From assembly GCF_030160115.1 (NCBI RefSeq), contig NZ_BSNS01000002.1:248001-312000 (forward strand): a stretch of 64,000 nucleotides of DNA. Reading direction: 5' to 3'. Positions 9,021 through 17,603 of this stretch are shown here, piece after piece (positions within the stretch are counted from its first letter, which is position 1; each line of letters opens with the position of its first letter). The notes beneath the pieces are model-generated. The model was not told where the DNA came from and made no database searches. It saw nothing but the letters and a program-made list of their open reading frames with translations. A program made the translations under genes and the position numbers. This DNA comes from Devosia nitrariae. GTDB lineage: Bacteria > Pseudomonadota > Alphaproteobacteria > Rhizobiales > Devosiaceae.

Positions 9021-9938
9021 TCACCCCAGGAGACCAGTGGAGCTCAGTATCGCGTCGACGCTGCGCGCTTCGTCGTCGTTGAGTGCCCGTTGGGGCCTTG
9101 CCATGATGTTGGTCGAGATGACGCCGCGGCTGCGCATTGCCGTCTTGAAAGCCCCCACTCCCGCTGAGCCGGTGCTGGTGCGCGGCAGGCTGATCCGCAC
9201 GATCTCGAACAGCGCGCACAGGCGCTCCTGCTCCTTACGGGCGCCTTCCACATCTCCAGCGCGGCACATGTTCCAGAGGCGCACATAACCATGCGGGTCC
9301 ACATTGGCGAGACCGGGAACCACGCCATGCGCACCGAGATTGAGCATGCTGTCGACGACGATCTCCGATCCTGTCATGGCAAAGAAATCGGGCAAGCCGG
9401 CATTGTCGGAGAGGACGTAGCGGAAATTCCCATCATCGCCGCTGGAGTCCTTCAACCCGGCGATCGCGCCTTCCTTGGCCAGGGTCGTCGTCGTTGCGCG
9501 CTCGAGCTTGCTATGGACGCAAACCGGGATGTCGTAGGCAACGACCGGAACCTCGAGCGCCTCGCGCACATAGCGGAAGTGGTCGATGATCTCGGGTTGG
9601 CTGGTGCGCGCATAGAACGGCGCGGTGACGACGACGGCGTCGACGCCCGCCGACTGTGCGGCGCGGGCGTGGGCGATGACGCGGTCGGTCGCAGGATCGA
9701 TCACGCCGGCAAACACCGGTACCCGACCGCCGGCACGCTTGAGCGCCCGTTCGATGAGTTCGACCCGGGTGCGATCGTTGTGGAACACGACCTCGCTCGT
9801 GGATCCGAGAACGAAGAGACCGTGAACGCCTGCATCGAGCAGGAACTCCACCACGCGGTCGAACGAATCGAAATCGACCTCATGCGCGGTGGTGAGAGGT
9901 GTGACGACGGGAGGGACGACGCCTTCGAAGAGCGGCAT
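9021..9938 (-). CDS. DapA/NanA-family class I aldolase (lyase) 2
   Basis: The 305-residue TIM barrel is the second aldolase-family enzyme in the operon. Visible hallmarks are FVLGSTSEV (substrate-carboxylate loop, GTTGE-like), Tyr135 in VVAYDIP and the Schiff-base Lys163 in AGLKDSSGD. Sequence similarity to aldolase 1 is low, so the two are not a recent duplication and probably act on different intermediates or stereoisomers. It sits between the permease and ATPase genes with only two bases to the DppD-like gene, so it is fully embedded in the transport operon. Substrate unknown; a 2-keto-3-deoxy sugar acid is the best guess. Confidence 0.9.
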   Translation of the reverse strand: MPLFEGVVPPVVTPLTTAHEVDFDSFDRVVEFLLDAGVHGLFVLGSTSEVVFHNDRTRVELIERALKRAGGRVPVFAGVIDPATDRVIAHARAAQSAGVDAVVVTAPFYARTSQPEIIDHFRYVREALEVPVVAYDIPVCVHSKLERATTTTLAKEGAIAGLKDSSGDDGNFRYVLSDNAGLPDFFAMTGSEIVVDSMLNLGAHGVVPGLANVDPHGYVRLWNMCRAGDVEGARKEQERLCALFEIVRISLPRTSTGSAGVGAFKTAMRSRGVISTNIMARPQRALNDDEARSVDAILSSTGLLG

Positions 9939-9955
9939 TGGAAACCTTAATTTGG

Positions 9956-10843
9956 CTAATTGAGATCGGATCGCGGATCAAAGGCGTCGCGCAGGCCGTC
10001 GCCTATGAAGTTGATTGCAAGAACGGACGTGACCAGCAGTGCTCCGGGGAACATCCACTGCCAGGGATAGGCCTCGAGAACGCGGGTCGAGCGGGCGGCA
10101 TTGAGCATGTTGCCCCAGCTCGCCTCGGGCGGCGCGATCCCGAGGCCGAGGAACGACAGACCGGCTTCGAGAAGAATTCCGGCGGCGATCTGGAGCGTGG
10201 CGTAGACGACGAGGATATCGATGCAGTTCGGGATGCCGTGACGCAGCAGCAGATGCGGCAGGCTCGCCCCCATGCCGCGCGCGGCCACCACGAAGTCGCG
10301 CTCGCGCAGTTCGAGGAAGCGCGCCCTGACCATGCGTGCGAGCACCGGCCACGACAGCAGCGAGATGACGAGGATCGTCGGCATGACGCCGGTCCCCGCG
10401 ATCGATGCGAGAACGAGAAGGAATATGACCGGCGGCAGGGTCATGGCGAGATCGACAAGCCGCATTGCCGCGCCATCGACCAGTCGCCCCGAAAACCCGG
10501 CCACGGCACCGAAGATGAACCCGATGAACATCGAGATGAACATGGAAACGACTGCCACCAGCAGCGAAATCCTGCCGCCCTGCATCAGTCTTGCCATCAC
10601 ATCGCGGCCGACACCGTCGCTGCCCATCCAGTGGGAGACCGATGGTCCCTGGTTGATCGCACGCAGGTCAATGTCGTTGGGCGAATAGATCCACCACCAC
10701 TGGTAGGTGAGAGACATCCCGATGATGATGAGCGTCACCACTAGGCCGACGACTGCGGGAATGTTGGAGAGGAACCGTTCCACGGCGCGCCGGATGGGGC
10801 CCCTTGCCGGATGCGCTGACATCGTAGGTGAGAGTGTCGCCAT
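9956..10843 (-). CDS. Dpp/Opp-type ABC transporter permease (DppC-like)
   Basis: The 295-residue inner-membrane permease has an N-terminal helix ([20 protein letters not shown]), a periplasmic stretch with [19 protein letters not shown], and the EAA-type coupling loop [20 protein letters not shown]. It ends with [11 protein letters not shown], the usual DppC tail. I place the start at ATG 10843 ([10 protein letters not shown]), one base from the stop of the DppB-like gene; an upstream start at 10885 would overlap that gene. It forms the channel with 10845-11804. Confidence 0.92.
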   Translation of the reverse strand: MATLSPTMSAHPARGPIRRAVERFLSNIPAVVGLVVTLIIIGMSLTYQWWWIYSPNDIDLRAINQGPSVSHWMGSDGVGRDVMARLMQGGRISLLVAVVSMFISMFIGFIFGAVAGFSGRLVDGAAMRLVDLAMTLPPVIFLLVLASIAGTGVMPTILVISLLSWPVLARMVRARFLELRERDFVVAARGMGASLPHLLLRHGIPNCIDILVVYATLQIAAGILLEAGLSFLGLGIAPPEASWGNMLNAARSTRVLEAYPWQWMFPGALLVTSVLAINFIGDGLRDAFDPRSDLN

Positions 10844-10844
10844 C

Positions 10845-11804
10845 TCACGCGTTCCTGATGCGAGGGTCGACCGCCGCATAGGCAATGTCGGTCAACAGGT
10901 TGACGAGGATGACGCTGGCCCCGGTCAGGAGCGTTGCACACATGATGACGCTATAGTCACGGCTGGTGACGGCGTTGATCATCAACAGGCCCATGCCCGG
11001 CCAGTTGAAAACGCTCTCGATGAAGATCGCCCCGCCGATCGCCCCGCCAATGGTCGATCCGATCAGCGTGATGACCGGCAGCAGTGCGTTGCGCACAGCA
11101 TGCTTGACCACGACCCAGAACTCCCGAACACCCTTCGCTCGGGCGGTGCGGACATAGTCCTGCGACAGGACTTCGAGGAGCGAGCCGCGCATATACCGCA
11201 TGATGAGCGCGCCCTGAGCGATCGAGAGCAGGGTCGCGGGCAGAATGAGATGGTAGAGGAGGTCGAGGCTGGAATAGGGGCGCCCGGGGGTCAGCATGCC
11301 GCCTGAAGGAAACCACCGCAGCAGGACCGAGAAGGCATAAAGACCGAGCAATCCCGTCAGAAATGCCGGGCTGGAAACGCCAAGAAACGAAACGATCGAG
11401 AGGCCGACGTCGGAAGCCTTGTTCTTGCGGACCGCGCTGATGATCCCGGCGGAAACGCCGACGACGATGGAGATCGCGATTGCGGTGAACATCAGCAACA
11501 CGGTCGGGCCGACCCGGCTGAGCACGAGCGGCAGCACGGGCACGCCGCCGCGCTGGATCGAGTAGCCGAAGTCGCCCGACAACGCCGCTGCCAGCCAGGC
11601 GAAATACTGGACCGGCAGGGGCTGATCGAGACCAAGCCGTTCGCGCAGCGCCGCCAGGTCCGCTGCACCTATGGGAATGGTGGGATTGATATACGCGTCG
11701 ATCGGGTCGCCGGGCGTAAGGCGGAGCATGATGAAGATCAGCACCGACAGCGCCAATAGCAAGAACAGGCCCGTACCCGCCCGGGATGCGATGTATCGAA
11801 GCAC
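10845..11804 (-). CDS. Dpp/Opp-type ABC transporter permease (DppB-like)
   Basis: The 319-residue permease has the DppB pattern: a first helix ([20 protein letters not shown]), the conserved [12 protein letters not shown] periplasmic motif, [15 protein letters not shown], and five more membrane segments. The coupling loop is [21 protein letters not shown] and the C-terminus is DPRIRNA. It is the first permease after the solute-binding protein, separated by a 167-base spacer with a GC-rich hairpin. Confidence 0.93.
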   Translation of the reverse strand: MLRYIASRAGTGLFLLLALSVLIFIMLRLTPGDPIDAYINPTIPIGAADLAALRERLGLDQPLPVQYFAWLAAALSGDFGYSIQRGGVPVLPLVLSRVGPTVLLMFTAIAISIVVGVSAGIISAVRKNKASDVGLSIVSFLGVSSPAFLTGLLGLYAFSVLLRWFPSGGMLTPGRPYSSLDLLYHLILPATLLSIAQGALIMRYMRGSLLEVLSQDYVRTARAKGVREFWVVVKHAVRNALLPVITLIGSTIGGAIGGAIFIESVFNWPGMGLLMINAVTSRDYSVIMCATLLTGASVILVNLLTDIAYAAVDPRIRNA

Positions 11805-11915
11805 GATCTGGTCCTTCCTGCCCGCCGCGATGCAATCAGCACAGGCCGCGCAACATGGCGCGCCGGGTCACCGCCCTCGTTTGCGCGCTTGTTTCGCATT
11901 CACTCATATTGCTCG

Positions 11916-11931
11916 GCCGCCTGAAGGCGGC
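11916..11931 (-). other. GC-rich hairpin between solute-binding protein and permease genes
   Basis: GCCGCC (11916-11921) and GGCGGC (11926-11931) flank a TGAA loop in the 167-base gap 11805-11971. A second, overlapping pairing (CGGACG 11931-11936 with CGTCCG 11952-11957) is possible. No T-tract follows. Such hairpins after the binding-protein gene commonly stabilise the upstream mRNA so that binding protein exceeds permease; that role is inferred here. Confidence 0.5.
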
Positions 11932-11971
11932 GGACGACGGCATGCAGCCACCGTCCGCCGCGCGCTCTCGA

Positions 11972-13558
11972 TTAGGGCTCGATGTCCCAGGCCTCCGGGT
12001 TCATCTCGAACGGCCCACCGCCAGGCGCCGGCGTCCAGACGAAGTCCTCGAGCGAGTCCGAAGCGATACCGTACCGGCTCGCAACCCACATCGATCCCCA
12101 GGGCATCTGTTCGTTCACGACCCTGCAGACCTCCTGCCAGCGTGCATCCATCTGCGACGGGTCGGCTTCACTCATGGCCGAGGCCAGGGCCGTATCGAGC
12201 TCGGGCAGGCTGATATGCATGATGTTGTTGCCGTTCGGCGGCACCTGCTCGGAGTTCAGGTTGATATTGTGCTGGGCAGGATTGGGGCCGTTGCCGGCAC
12301 CCGCATAGACCAGCGGGAACTGGCTGACGTCATCGCCGCGCACGATGCCGTTGTAGGTCGGAACGTCCACCACGCGAGGGGCGACGTTGACGCCGACGTC
12401 GGCGAGCATGGCCTGGACGGCCGCCATGATATTGGCCACCTGCGGACTGTTGTAATAGGTCAGCCACGGAAGTTCCTGGCCACCGTTGATCTCCTCCCAG
12501 CCTGCCTCGGCGAGCAGAGTGCGCGCTTTTTCCGGGTCGTAGGAATAGTCGATCAGGTCGTCGGGGACGTATTGCGGCGCGACGTAGTTACACTCCGCCT
12601 TCTTGGCAGCGCCGTTGTAGAGGGTCTCGATGATCGTGTCGCGATCGATGGCATGCATCACCGCCTGACGCACGCGCACGTCGTTCCAGAGTTCGGTCCT
12701 GTGGTTGAACCCGATATAGTTCAAAACGAACGAGTCGCCCGGGATAACGGTGAATCCTTCCGCGTCCTCGAAGGACTGGGCATCGTCAGCTTCGGCATAG
12801 GTGAACTGAATTTCGCCGGCCCGCAGTGCCGCCACCGCGGCCGCCGGATTGGCAAAATAACGGTTGATGAGCTTGTCCACCTGAGGGCGGCCGTCGCGAT
12901 AGTCGTCGAACGCCTCAAGCTCGACGAACTGATCACTGGCATATTGCACGAACTTAAACGGACCCGTGCCCACGGGGGTAGTCGACCACCAATCGCTTTG
13001 TGCCAGCTCTGCCGCCGGCTTTGATGCCAGCTCATGCTCGGGCAGCATCATGAGTTGCGTGATCGTCGACAGGAATCCGCCATTGGGCCCTTTCAGCGTC
13101 ACCACGGCAGTCTTCTCGTCGGGGGTTTCGACCGAAACCACGTCGGCAAGACGCGCGGCGAAAATGCTGCCGCTCTCGGGGTTCATCGCCAGATCAAAGG
13201 TGTACTTGACGTCGGCCGAGGTGAACGGCTCACCATCGTGCCACACGGCATCGGCTAGCTTGAAGGTGAACGTCGTCAGATCGTCGCTGGCGGTGTATTC
13301 GCCGGCGAGTTCGCCCTTCAACCGCGACAGATCGGCGGTATAGGTCACCAGCGGCTCGTAGTAGGTGTTGAGCCAGGTAAACCCCGCTGTCGCGGTGAGC
13401 GGGTTGAAATTGCCCTGAAAACCACCCGGACCGACATCGAACCCGCCGACAATGGTTTTCTCCTCGCTTTGAGCGATAGCCGGCAGCGCCACGAGCGCCG
13501 TGCTTGCCAGCGCAAGGCCAGCCACAGCCAGCGTACGCCCCAAAGTCCTCCCAATCAT
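11972..13558 (-). CDS. extracellular solute-binding protein, family 5
   Basis: The 528-residue product has a Sec signal peptide ending near ALPAIA-Q (residue 29) and the family 5 layout: DDLTTFTFKLADAVWHDGEPFTSADV near residues 90-120 and a long two-lobed ligand domain. It captures the substrate in the periplasm and delivers it to the permeases 9956-11804. The gene starts at ATG 13558 with the ribosome site GGAGGAAG just upstream, and follows the GntR regulator by 20 bases. Family 5 proteins bind peptides, nickel, opines and oligosaccharides; the enzymes in this operon argue for a sulfated acidic ligand, which is inference. Confidence 0.92.
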   Translation of the reverse strand: MIGRTLGRTLAVAGLALASTALVALPAIAQSEEKTIVGGFDVGPGGFQGNFNPLTATAGFTWLNTYYEPLVTYTADLSRLKGELAGEYTASDDLTTFTFKLADAVWHDGEPFTSADVKYTFDLAMNPESGSIFAARLADVVSVETPDEKTAVVTLKGPNGGFLSTITQLMMLPEHELASKPAAELAQSDWWSTTPVGTGPFKFVQYASDQFVELEAFDDYRDGRPQVDKLINRYFANPAAAVAALRAGEIQFTYAEADDAQSFEDAEGFTVIPGDSFVLNYIGFNHRTELWNDVRVRQAVMHAIDRDTIIETLYNGAAKKAECNYVAPQYVPDDLIDYSYDPEKARTLLAEAGWEEINGGQELPWLTYYNSPQVANIMAAVQAMLADVGVNVAPRVVDVPTYNGIVRGDDVSQFPLVYAGAGNGPNPAQHNINLNSEQVPPNGNNIMHISLPELDTALASAMSEADPSQMDARWQEVCRVVNEQMPWGSMWVASRYGIASDSLEDFVWTPAPGGGPFEMNPEAWDIEP

Positions 13559-13578
13559 GTCTTCCTCCTTTTTTATCG

Positions 13579-14310
13579 TCAGTTGTCAGAGCCATCCGGG
13601 GACAGGGCGGATCGACTTTGGGCGACGACCTTCTGGATCCCGGAATAGTGGGCGGCGAGGCGCGAGCGCGCAGCCTCGACATCCTTGGCCGCGATCGCCT
13701 CGACGATTTCGTGGTGATCGCGCCAGGTTGAAAGTGGAGTTGGATTCTTGAGATCGGCGAACCCGGACACCTTGTAGTAGGCCGTCCAGAAGATATCGAT
13801 CAGCGAGCTCAACATCTGGTTGTTCTGGCAGCGGAACAGCAGTTGATGGAACTGCTGGTCCTCCTCGGCGAAACTATCGTTCCTTTCTGCCCTCATGCGC
13901 ATCCGCTCGGTGACCTCGCGAAGCTCGGCGAGATCCTCGGCACTGATCATTTCGATCGTCTTGTCGATGAGGCCGGTTTCCAGGACCTGCCTGATCTGGC
14001 GCAGCTCTTCGATGTCGCGCAGGGAGGCCTGGAGCCCGTACGCCAGGTTGTCGAGGAGGGGCTTGAAGGAGAACTCCTTGACGAAAACGCCGATCCCACG
14101 GCGCGTCTCCAGGATCCCCAAGGACGCCAGCGCCTTGATTGCCTCGCGCACAGAATTCCGGCCGACGCCCAGTTGCTGGGCGAGATAGCTCTCGGGTGGA
14201 AGGGCCGCACCCGCCTCCAGCCGATTCTCCTCGATGTATTTACGAAGGCTCTCCTGCACGCTCACATGCAGCAGCGGAGCTCGCTCCAGAGGCCTGATGG
14301 GCTGGTTCAC
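13579..14310 (-). CDS. GntR-family (FadR/FCD) transcriptional regulator
   Basis: The 243-residue regulator has an N-terminal winged helix (YIEENRLEAGAALPPESYLAQQLGVGRNSVREAIKALASLG) and an all-helical FCD ligand domain with the Asp and His positions seen in metal-binding members (FAEEDQQFHQLLF, TWRDHHEIVEAI). I chose GTG 14310, preceded by GGAG eight bases upstream; the frame runs to 14361, but that TTG would lie inside the promoter/operator. It is the first gene of the sulfatase-aldolase-transport operon and likely represses it until a pathway ligand binds. Two palindromes at 14343-14387 are its probable targets. Confidence 0.9.
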   Translation of the reverse strand: MNQPIRPLERAPLLHVSVQESLRKYIEENRLEAGAALPPESYLAQQLGVGRNSVREAIKALASLGILETRRGIGVFVKEFSFKPLLDNLAYGLQASLRDIEELRQIRQVLETGLIDKTIEMISAEDLAELREVTERMRMRAERNDSFAEEDQQFHQLLFRCQNNQMLSSLIDIFWTAYYKVSGFADLKNPTPLSTWRDHHEIVEAIAAKDVEAARSRLAAHYSGIQKVVAQSRSALSPDGSDN

Positions 14311-14332
14311 GTCCGTTCTCCAGGTTGCTTGT

Positions 14333-14361
14333 GCTATATCGACTTGTAGGACATCCTGCAA
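14333..14361 (-). promoter_or_regulatory. predicted sigma-70 promoter of the gntR-sulfatase operon
   Basis: On the minus strand TTGCAG (14356-14361) and TATAGC (14333-14338) are separated by 17 bases. This places the start point about 20 bases upstream of the GTG at 14310. The -35 hexamer lies inside operator palindrome 1, so a bound regulator would block polymerase. Confidence 0.5.
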
Positions 14362-14387
14362 GAAGAACTTGTAGGATATCCTGTAGC
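14343..14387. promoter_or_regulatory. two tandem palindromic operators, probable GntR/FCD binding sites
   Basis: Site 1 (14343-14362) is CTTGTAGGACATCCTGCAAG and site 2 (14368-14387) is CTTGTAGGATATCCTGTAGC. Both share the core CTTGTAGGAYATCCTGYA, are near-perfect dyads centred on AGGAYATCCT, and lie 25 bp apart centre to centre. They overlap the predicted promoter of the regulator gene. FCD-type GntR proteins typically bind such short dyads as dimers, often in tandem. Confidence 0.65.
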
Positions 14388-14514
14388 CACTCGCGCTGAA
14401 GCCAGCTCACCACGATGCCAGCTGCGGCGTGGATCTCGTCTCCCCGGGAAGGATCGCGGTCTCGTCTCCGGAACGAAAGCGCCAGCCTGTCGTTACTGCG
14501 CCAGGAGGCCGCCC

Positions 14515-14760
14515 ATGGCGACTTTTACGATTCTCGGAGCAGTGCTGGTTGCGTGCGGAGTTGTGATGATGGCGCTCGCCGCCATCAAGAGTGGCCGCCT
14601 GTCGGATTCGCGCGCCTCGCCCGATGATCCGGCCGGAACGACGCTCGAGCCGCAGCGCCGCAGTATGGGATTCCTTGGACTCAAGGCCAACTGGCCGGGG
14701 CTACTGGTCGCCGCCGTCGGAGTGGCGTTCCTCGTCGTTCCGTTCCTCGGCATCGGCTGA
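14515..14760 (+). CDS. small two-helix membrane protein
   Basis: The 81-residue product has two hydrophobic helices, residues ~4-23 (FTILGAVLVACGVVMMALAAI) and ~60-79 (PGLLVAAVGVAFLVVPFLGI), joined by a hydrophilic loop with Asp, Ser and Arg. A strong AGGAGG ribosome site five bases before ATG 14515 supports it as real. No functional motif is seen. It precedes the DUF6766-like gene on the same strand. Confidence 0.6.
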   Translation: MATFTILGAVLVACGVVMMALAAIKSGRLSDSRASPDDPAGTTLEPQRRSMGFLGLKANWPGLLVAAVGVAFLVVPFLGIG

Positions 14761-14834
14761 GCGGCTCCTCCTTCTCCAGCAGCAACCTTTGCTCAATGGC
14801 GAGTTTTTCCGCTGGTCTGCAGTGGAGAGCGAAC

Positions 14835-15253
14835 ATGCCCGGATCGTCGATATGGAAGAGATACAGTTACGCCTGGGTCACCCTCGGCTTTTAGTCATCT
14901 CGATCGTCGGCCACTGGCTCTTTGGGTGGTTTGCCTTCGTTGACGAGCAGGCCTCCCATGGCGAGGTCCCGCAGGTGGGGCCCTATCTTATCGTGATGAC
15001 GCGCGACACGCTCGAGAACTGGCAATCGGAGTTCCTGCAACTCCTCTGGCAGATCGGCGGATTGGCGTTCCTGCTGTTCGTTGGCTCGCCCCAATCCAAG
15101 GAAGGGGACGACCGCATGGAAGCCAAGATCGACGAGATCCTCAAGCGCGTCGATCCTTGCAATGGCGAGGCCATCATCAATGAGCTCGACGAGGCCTATG
15201 CCGGCCGCCATACCGACCCGCATTATCAGCAGCGGGCCGAACGACGCGAGTAG
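14835..15253 (+). pseudogene. DUF6766-like membrane protein, frameshifted
   Basis: ATG 14835 with ribosome site GGAGAG opens MPGSSIWKRYSYAWVTLGF and meets TAG at 14892. The adjacent frame continues seamlessly as VISIVGHWLFGWFAFVDEQ, then HGEVPQVGPYLIVMTRDTLE, NWQSEFLQLLWQIGGLAFLL and GSPQSKEGDDR, the conserved DUF6766 order. One extra T in the TTTT run at 14889-14892 would restore a single ~139-codon gene reading GFLVISIVG. The break is therefore a one-base deletion in a homopolymer, either a real recent mutation or a base-calling error. The intact protein would have two membrane helices. Function of the family is unknown. Confidence 0.7.
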
Positions 15254-15285
15254 TTCAACGGCAGGAATGCAACTGCGCGCATGCA

Positions 15286-15312
15286 AAGGCCCGGAGCAGG
15301 ACTCCGGGCCTT
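15286..15312. terminator. strong hairpin between convergent genes
   Basis: AAGGCCCGGAG (15286-15296) and CTCCGGGCCTT (15302-15312) form a perfect 11-bp stem with a five-base loop, located between the DUF6766-like gene ending at 15253 and the OmpA-family gene ending at 15334 on the other strand. Probably a bidirectional terminator. Confidence 0.7.
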
Positions 15313-15333
15313 CGTTGAAAATCCCGACGGAGC

Positions 15334-15999
15334 TCAGCCCTGGATGGGCGAGAGCTTGATCTCGACACGCCGGTTCTGCGCGCGGCCGGACTCGTTGGCG
15401 TTGGAGGCGATCGGTTGGGTCGCGCCCATGCCTTCGATATAGAAGCGGCGCTGGTCGATGCCCTGGTTGGCAAGGAGCGTAGCAACCGACACCGCGCGGC
15501 GCTGCGAGAGGCCGAGATTGTATTCGGCGCTGCCGGTCGAGTCGGTGTGCCCGTAGACGTCGACAATGGTCTTGTCGAACTTCTTCAACACCAGGGCGAC
15601 CGAGGTCAGCGTAGACGTGAACTGCGGCTGCACCGTCGCGCTGTCGGTGGCGAAGGTGATATTGGAGGGCATGTTGAGGATAATCTGGTCGCCTACGCGC
15701 GTCACCGACACACCCGTTCCCTGCAGCTGGGCGCGCAGTTCGGCTTCCTGCTGGTCCATATAGTTGCCGATGGCCGCGCCGGTGAGGCCGCCAACACCGG
15801 CGCCGATGAGCGCACCGACGCGCGGGTCGCCGCCAACCGCCGCGCCCACCAGCGCCCCGGCAAGCGCGCCGCCGCCCGTGCCGAGCAAGGCGCCGCCGGC
15901 AGTATTGGAGATGCGCTGCTGGCCCGTATAAGGATCGGTGGTGGTGCAGGCCGTCAACGCCAATGCGGCAATGGATGCCGCGATAATCTTCGATTTCAT
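15334..15999 (-). CDS. OmpA-family outer-membrane lipoprotein with glycine-zipper region
   Basis: The 221-residue product begins with a lipoprotein signal whose lipobox is LTAC (Cys18). Residues ~30-90 form a Gly/Ala-rich zipper (GGALLGTGGGALAGALVGAA, repeated), and the C-terminal ~110 residues are an OmpA peptidoglycan-binding domain (ITFATDSATVQPQF, VYGHTDSTGSAEYNLGLSQR, NRRVEIKL). This is the YiaD-like architecture that tethers the outer membrane to peptidoglycan. ATG 15999 is preferred over an upstream in-frame start at 16077, because only it gives the signal sequence at the N-terminus. It is single and followed by a strong hairpin. Confidence 0.9.
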   Translation of the reverse strand: MKSKIIAASIAALALTACTTTDPYTGQQRISNTAGGALLGTGGGALAGALVGAAVGGDPRVGALIGAGVGGLTGAAIGNYMDQQEAELRAQLQGTGVSVTRVGDQIILNMPSNITFATDSATVQPQFTSTLTSVALVLKKFDKTIVDVYGHTDSTGSAEYNLGLSQRRAVSVATLLANQGIDQRRFYIEGMGATQPIASNANESGRAQNRRVEIKLSPIQG

Positions 16000-16077
16000 C
16001 AGTGTCCCCCTGACAAGAGAATCGCCCCGTGGAGCCTGTCTGGTATGCGAATAAGGCAGGAAGGTGGTGAGAAGCAA

Positions 16078-16848
16078 TCAGGTATTGGCCCAGCCGCCAT
16101 CGACGAGGAACTGCTGTGCCGAGATCATGGCGCTATCGTCGGCGGCAAGGAACAGCGCCATGCGCGCGCAGTCATCCGGGAAAACGCGGCCGGCCAGCGC
16201 CTGCGCCTCATCGATCAGCCGCTCGGCGTCGGCATTCAGCCAGTGCGTCAACTGCCTCTGCGTCATTACCCAGCCGGGAGCCAGGGTGTTGACGCGGATA
16301 CCGGACTTGCCGAGCTCGCGCGCCATGGCCCGGGTCATCCCGTGAGTTGCCGCCTTCGCCGTCTCGTAGACGGGGATCCTCGGGCTCATGATCATCCAGC
16401 TGATCGAGCCGAAGTTGATGATCGAGCCCTTGCCTGCCCGCATCATGCCCGGCGCCACCGCCTGGATGGCAAAGAAGGCGTGCTTCAGATTGACGGCGAT
16501 GCGCTCGTCCCAATAGGTGGGCGTCACATCGCTCCAGTCGTGCCGCTCGTCGTGCGCTGCGTTGTTGACGAGGACCAGCGCATCGCCATGGGCGGCGGCA
16601 AAGCCGTCGATGGCGGCCTTGTAGGCATCGGTATCGGTCACATCGCAGCGGGCAAAACGCACCGTCTGTCCGGCGGCGGTGAGCTCGGCGGACAACTTCT
16701 CGCCCGCCTCCGCCGCGATATCGACAAAGCCGACCTTCGCGCCCTGCCCGGCGAAATTGCGCACGAGCGCCTCCCCGATGCCCGAGGCGCCGCCGGATAT
16801 CACCACAGGGCGCCCGGCAAGGGTTGGATAGCTGGCATAGTCAGTCAT
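16078..16848 (-). CDS. SDR-family NAD(P)-dependent oxidoreductase
   Basis: The 256-residue short-chain dehydrogenase has the cofactor motif ISGGASGIG near residues 16-24, VNNAAH (NNAG equivalent), the catalytic segment FGSISW...PVYETAKAA containing Ser and the Tyr-x-x-x-Lys pair, and RVNTLAPGWV. Asp in FVDIAA after the second strand suggests NAD over NADP. The start ATG 16848 gives the normal SDR N-terminus; an upstream start at 16875 adds residues without support. It is divergent from the ECF sigma gene. The substrate is unknown; sugar or polyol dehydrogenases look similar. Confidence 0.85.
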   Translation of the reverse strand: MTDYASYPTLAGRPVVISGGASGIGEALVRNFAGQGAKVGFVDIAAEAGEKLSAELTAAGQTVRFARCDVTDTDAYKAAIDGFAAAHGDALVLVNNAAHDERHDWSDVTPTYWDERIAVNLKHAFFAIQAVAPGMMRAGKGSIINFGSISWMIMSPRIPVYETAKAATHGMTRAMARELGKSGIRVNTLAPGWVMTQRQLTHWLNADAERLIDEAQALAGRVFPDDCARMALFLAADDSAMISAQQFLVDGGWANT

Positions 16849-17015
16849 GGCCTGTCCCCGAGATTCACTTTGCAACGCAACTAACCCGGAAGCGAGGCGG
16901 GCGGCAAGAACGCAGCGAGCGCGGCAACGAGGCTGAACAAATGTTACGCCGCTGTTTTCTGCTCATGGGATCGTGGTCGACATTTTCGGTTGCGGCATAT
17001 ATTTGCAGCCGGCAT

Positions 17016-17040
17016 GTAACGAATGGTTCTGCTCGGCGAA
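17016..17040 (+). promoter_or_regulatory. possible ECF-sigma autoregulated promoter
   Basis: GTAAC (17016-17020) and CGAA (17037-17040) are spaced 16 bases apart just upstream of the sigma factor gene. This resembles the GTAAC/CGAA pattern I recall for NrsF-linked ECF sigma factors such as Caulobacter SigF. The predicted leader would be very short. Confidence 0.35.
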
Positions 17041-17057
17041 CTCATCAGGAAGACGCA

Positions 17058-17603
17058 TTGAACCCCGACGTAGACAGAAGGCTTGCCGGTCTGATGCAGC
17101 GGGCGCTTGACGGCGACGAGGCGGCCTACGCCGTGTTGCTCAAGGAGGTCGCGGCGGTCGTGCGGCGCGCGGCGCGCGGCAGGTTGGCGCCGGGCATCGG
17201 GGTTGATCCCGAGGACATCGTGCAGGAAACGCTTCTGGCCATCCACCTCAAACGCCACACCTGGCAACCGGATGGCCTCATTGGTCCGTGGGTGCATGCG
17301 ATCACCCGCTACAAGATCGTCGATGCACTGCGGCGGCGCGGGCGGCACGCGACAGTCGTGATGGACACTGTCGTTGAAACACTCGAAGCCGAAGCCCAGG
17401 AGGAGCGGCCCCGCGGGCGTGACATCGCCACGGCGCTCGGCGGCCTCAGCGACGGGCAACGACGCGTGGTCGAGGCCATATCGGTCGAGGGCCGCTCGAT
17501 CCGCGAGACGGCCGAGGCGCTCGGCATGAAAGAAACGGCAGTGCGGGTGGCGCTGCACAGGGGACTGGCGGCGATCGCGTCGCGGTTCGGGAAAAGGACA
17601 TGA
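17058..17603 (+). CDS. ECF-type RNA polymerase sigma factor, partner of NrsF
   Basis: The 181-residue protein has sigma region 2 (LAPGIGVDPEDIVQETLLAIHLKRHTW, ending ITRYKIVDALRRRGR) and region 4 (LSDGQRRVVEAISVEGRSIRETAEALGMKETAVRVALHRGL). I chose TTG 17058 because AGGAAG precedes it by 8 bases and the domain starts here; the frame stays open to 16824 but encodes nothing plausible. The next gene overlaps its stop by four bases and encodes an NrsF-like membrane protein. By analogy to Caulobacter SigF/NrsF, the sigma is held inactive at the membrane and released by an oxidative or metal stress. Confidence 0.88.
   Translation: MNPDVDRRLAGLMQRALDGDEAAYAVLLKEVAAVVRRAARGRLAPGIGVDPEDIVQETLLAIHLKRHTWQPDGLIGPWVHAITRYKIVDALRRRGRHATVVMDTVVETLEAEAQEERPRGRDIATALGGLSDGQRRVVEAISVEGRSIRETAEALGMKETAVRVALHRGLAAIASRFGKRT

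Noticed and set aside
7963..9288. Plus-strand 441-codon frame across the ATPase genes
   Set aside because: It is antisense to two ATPases with full Walker and signature motifs; no ribosome site or domain supports it.
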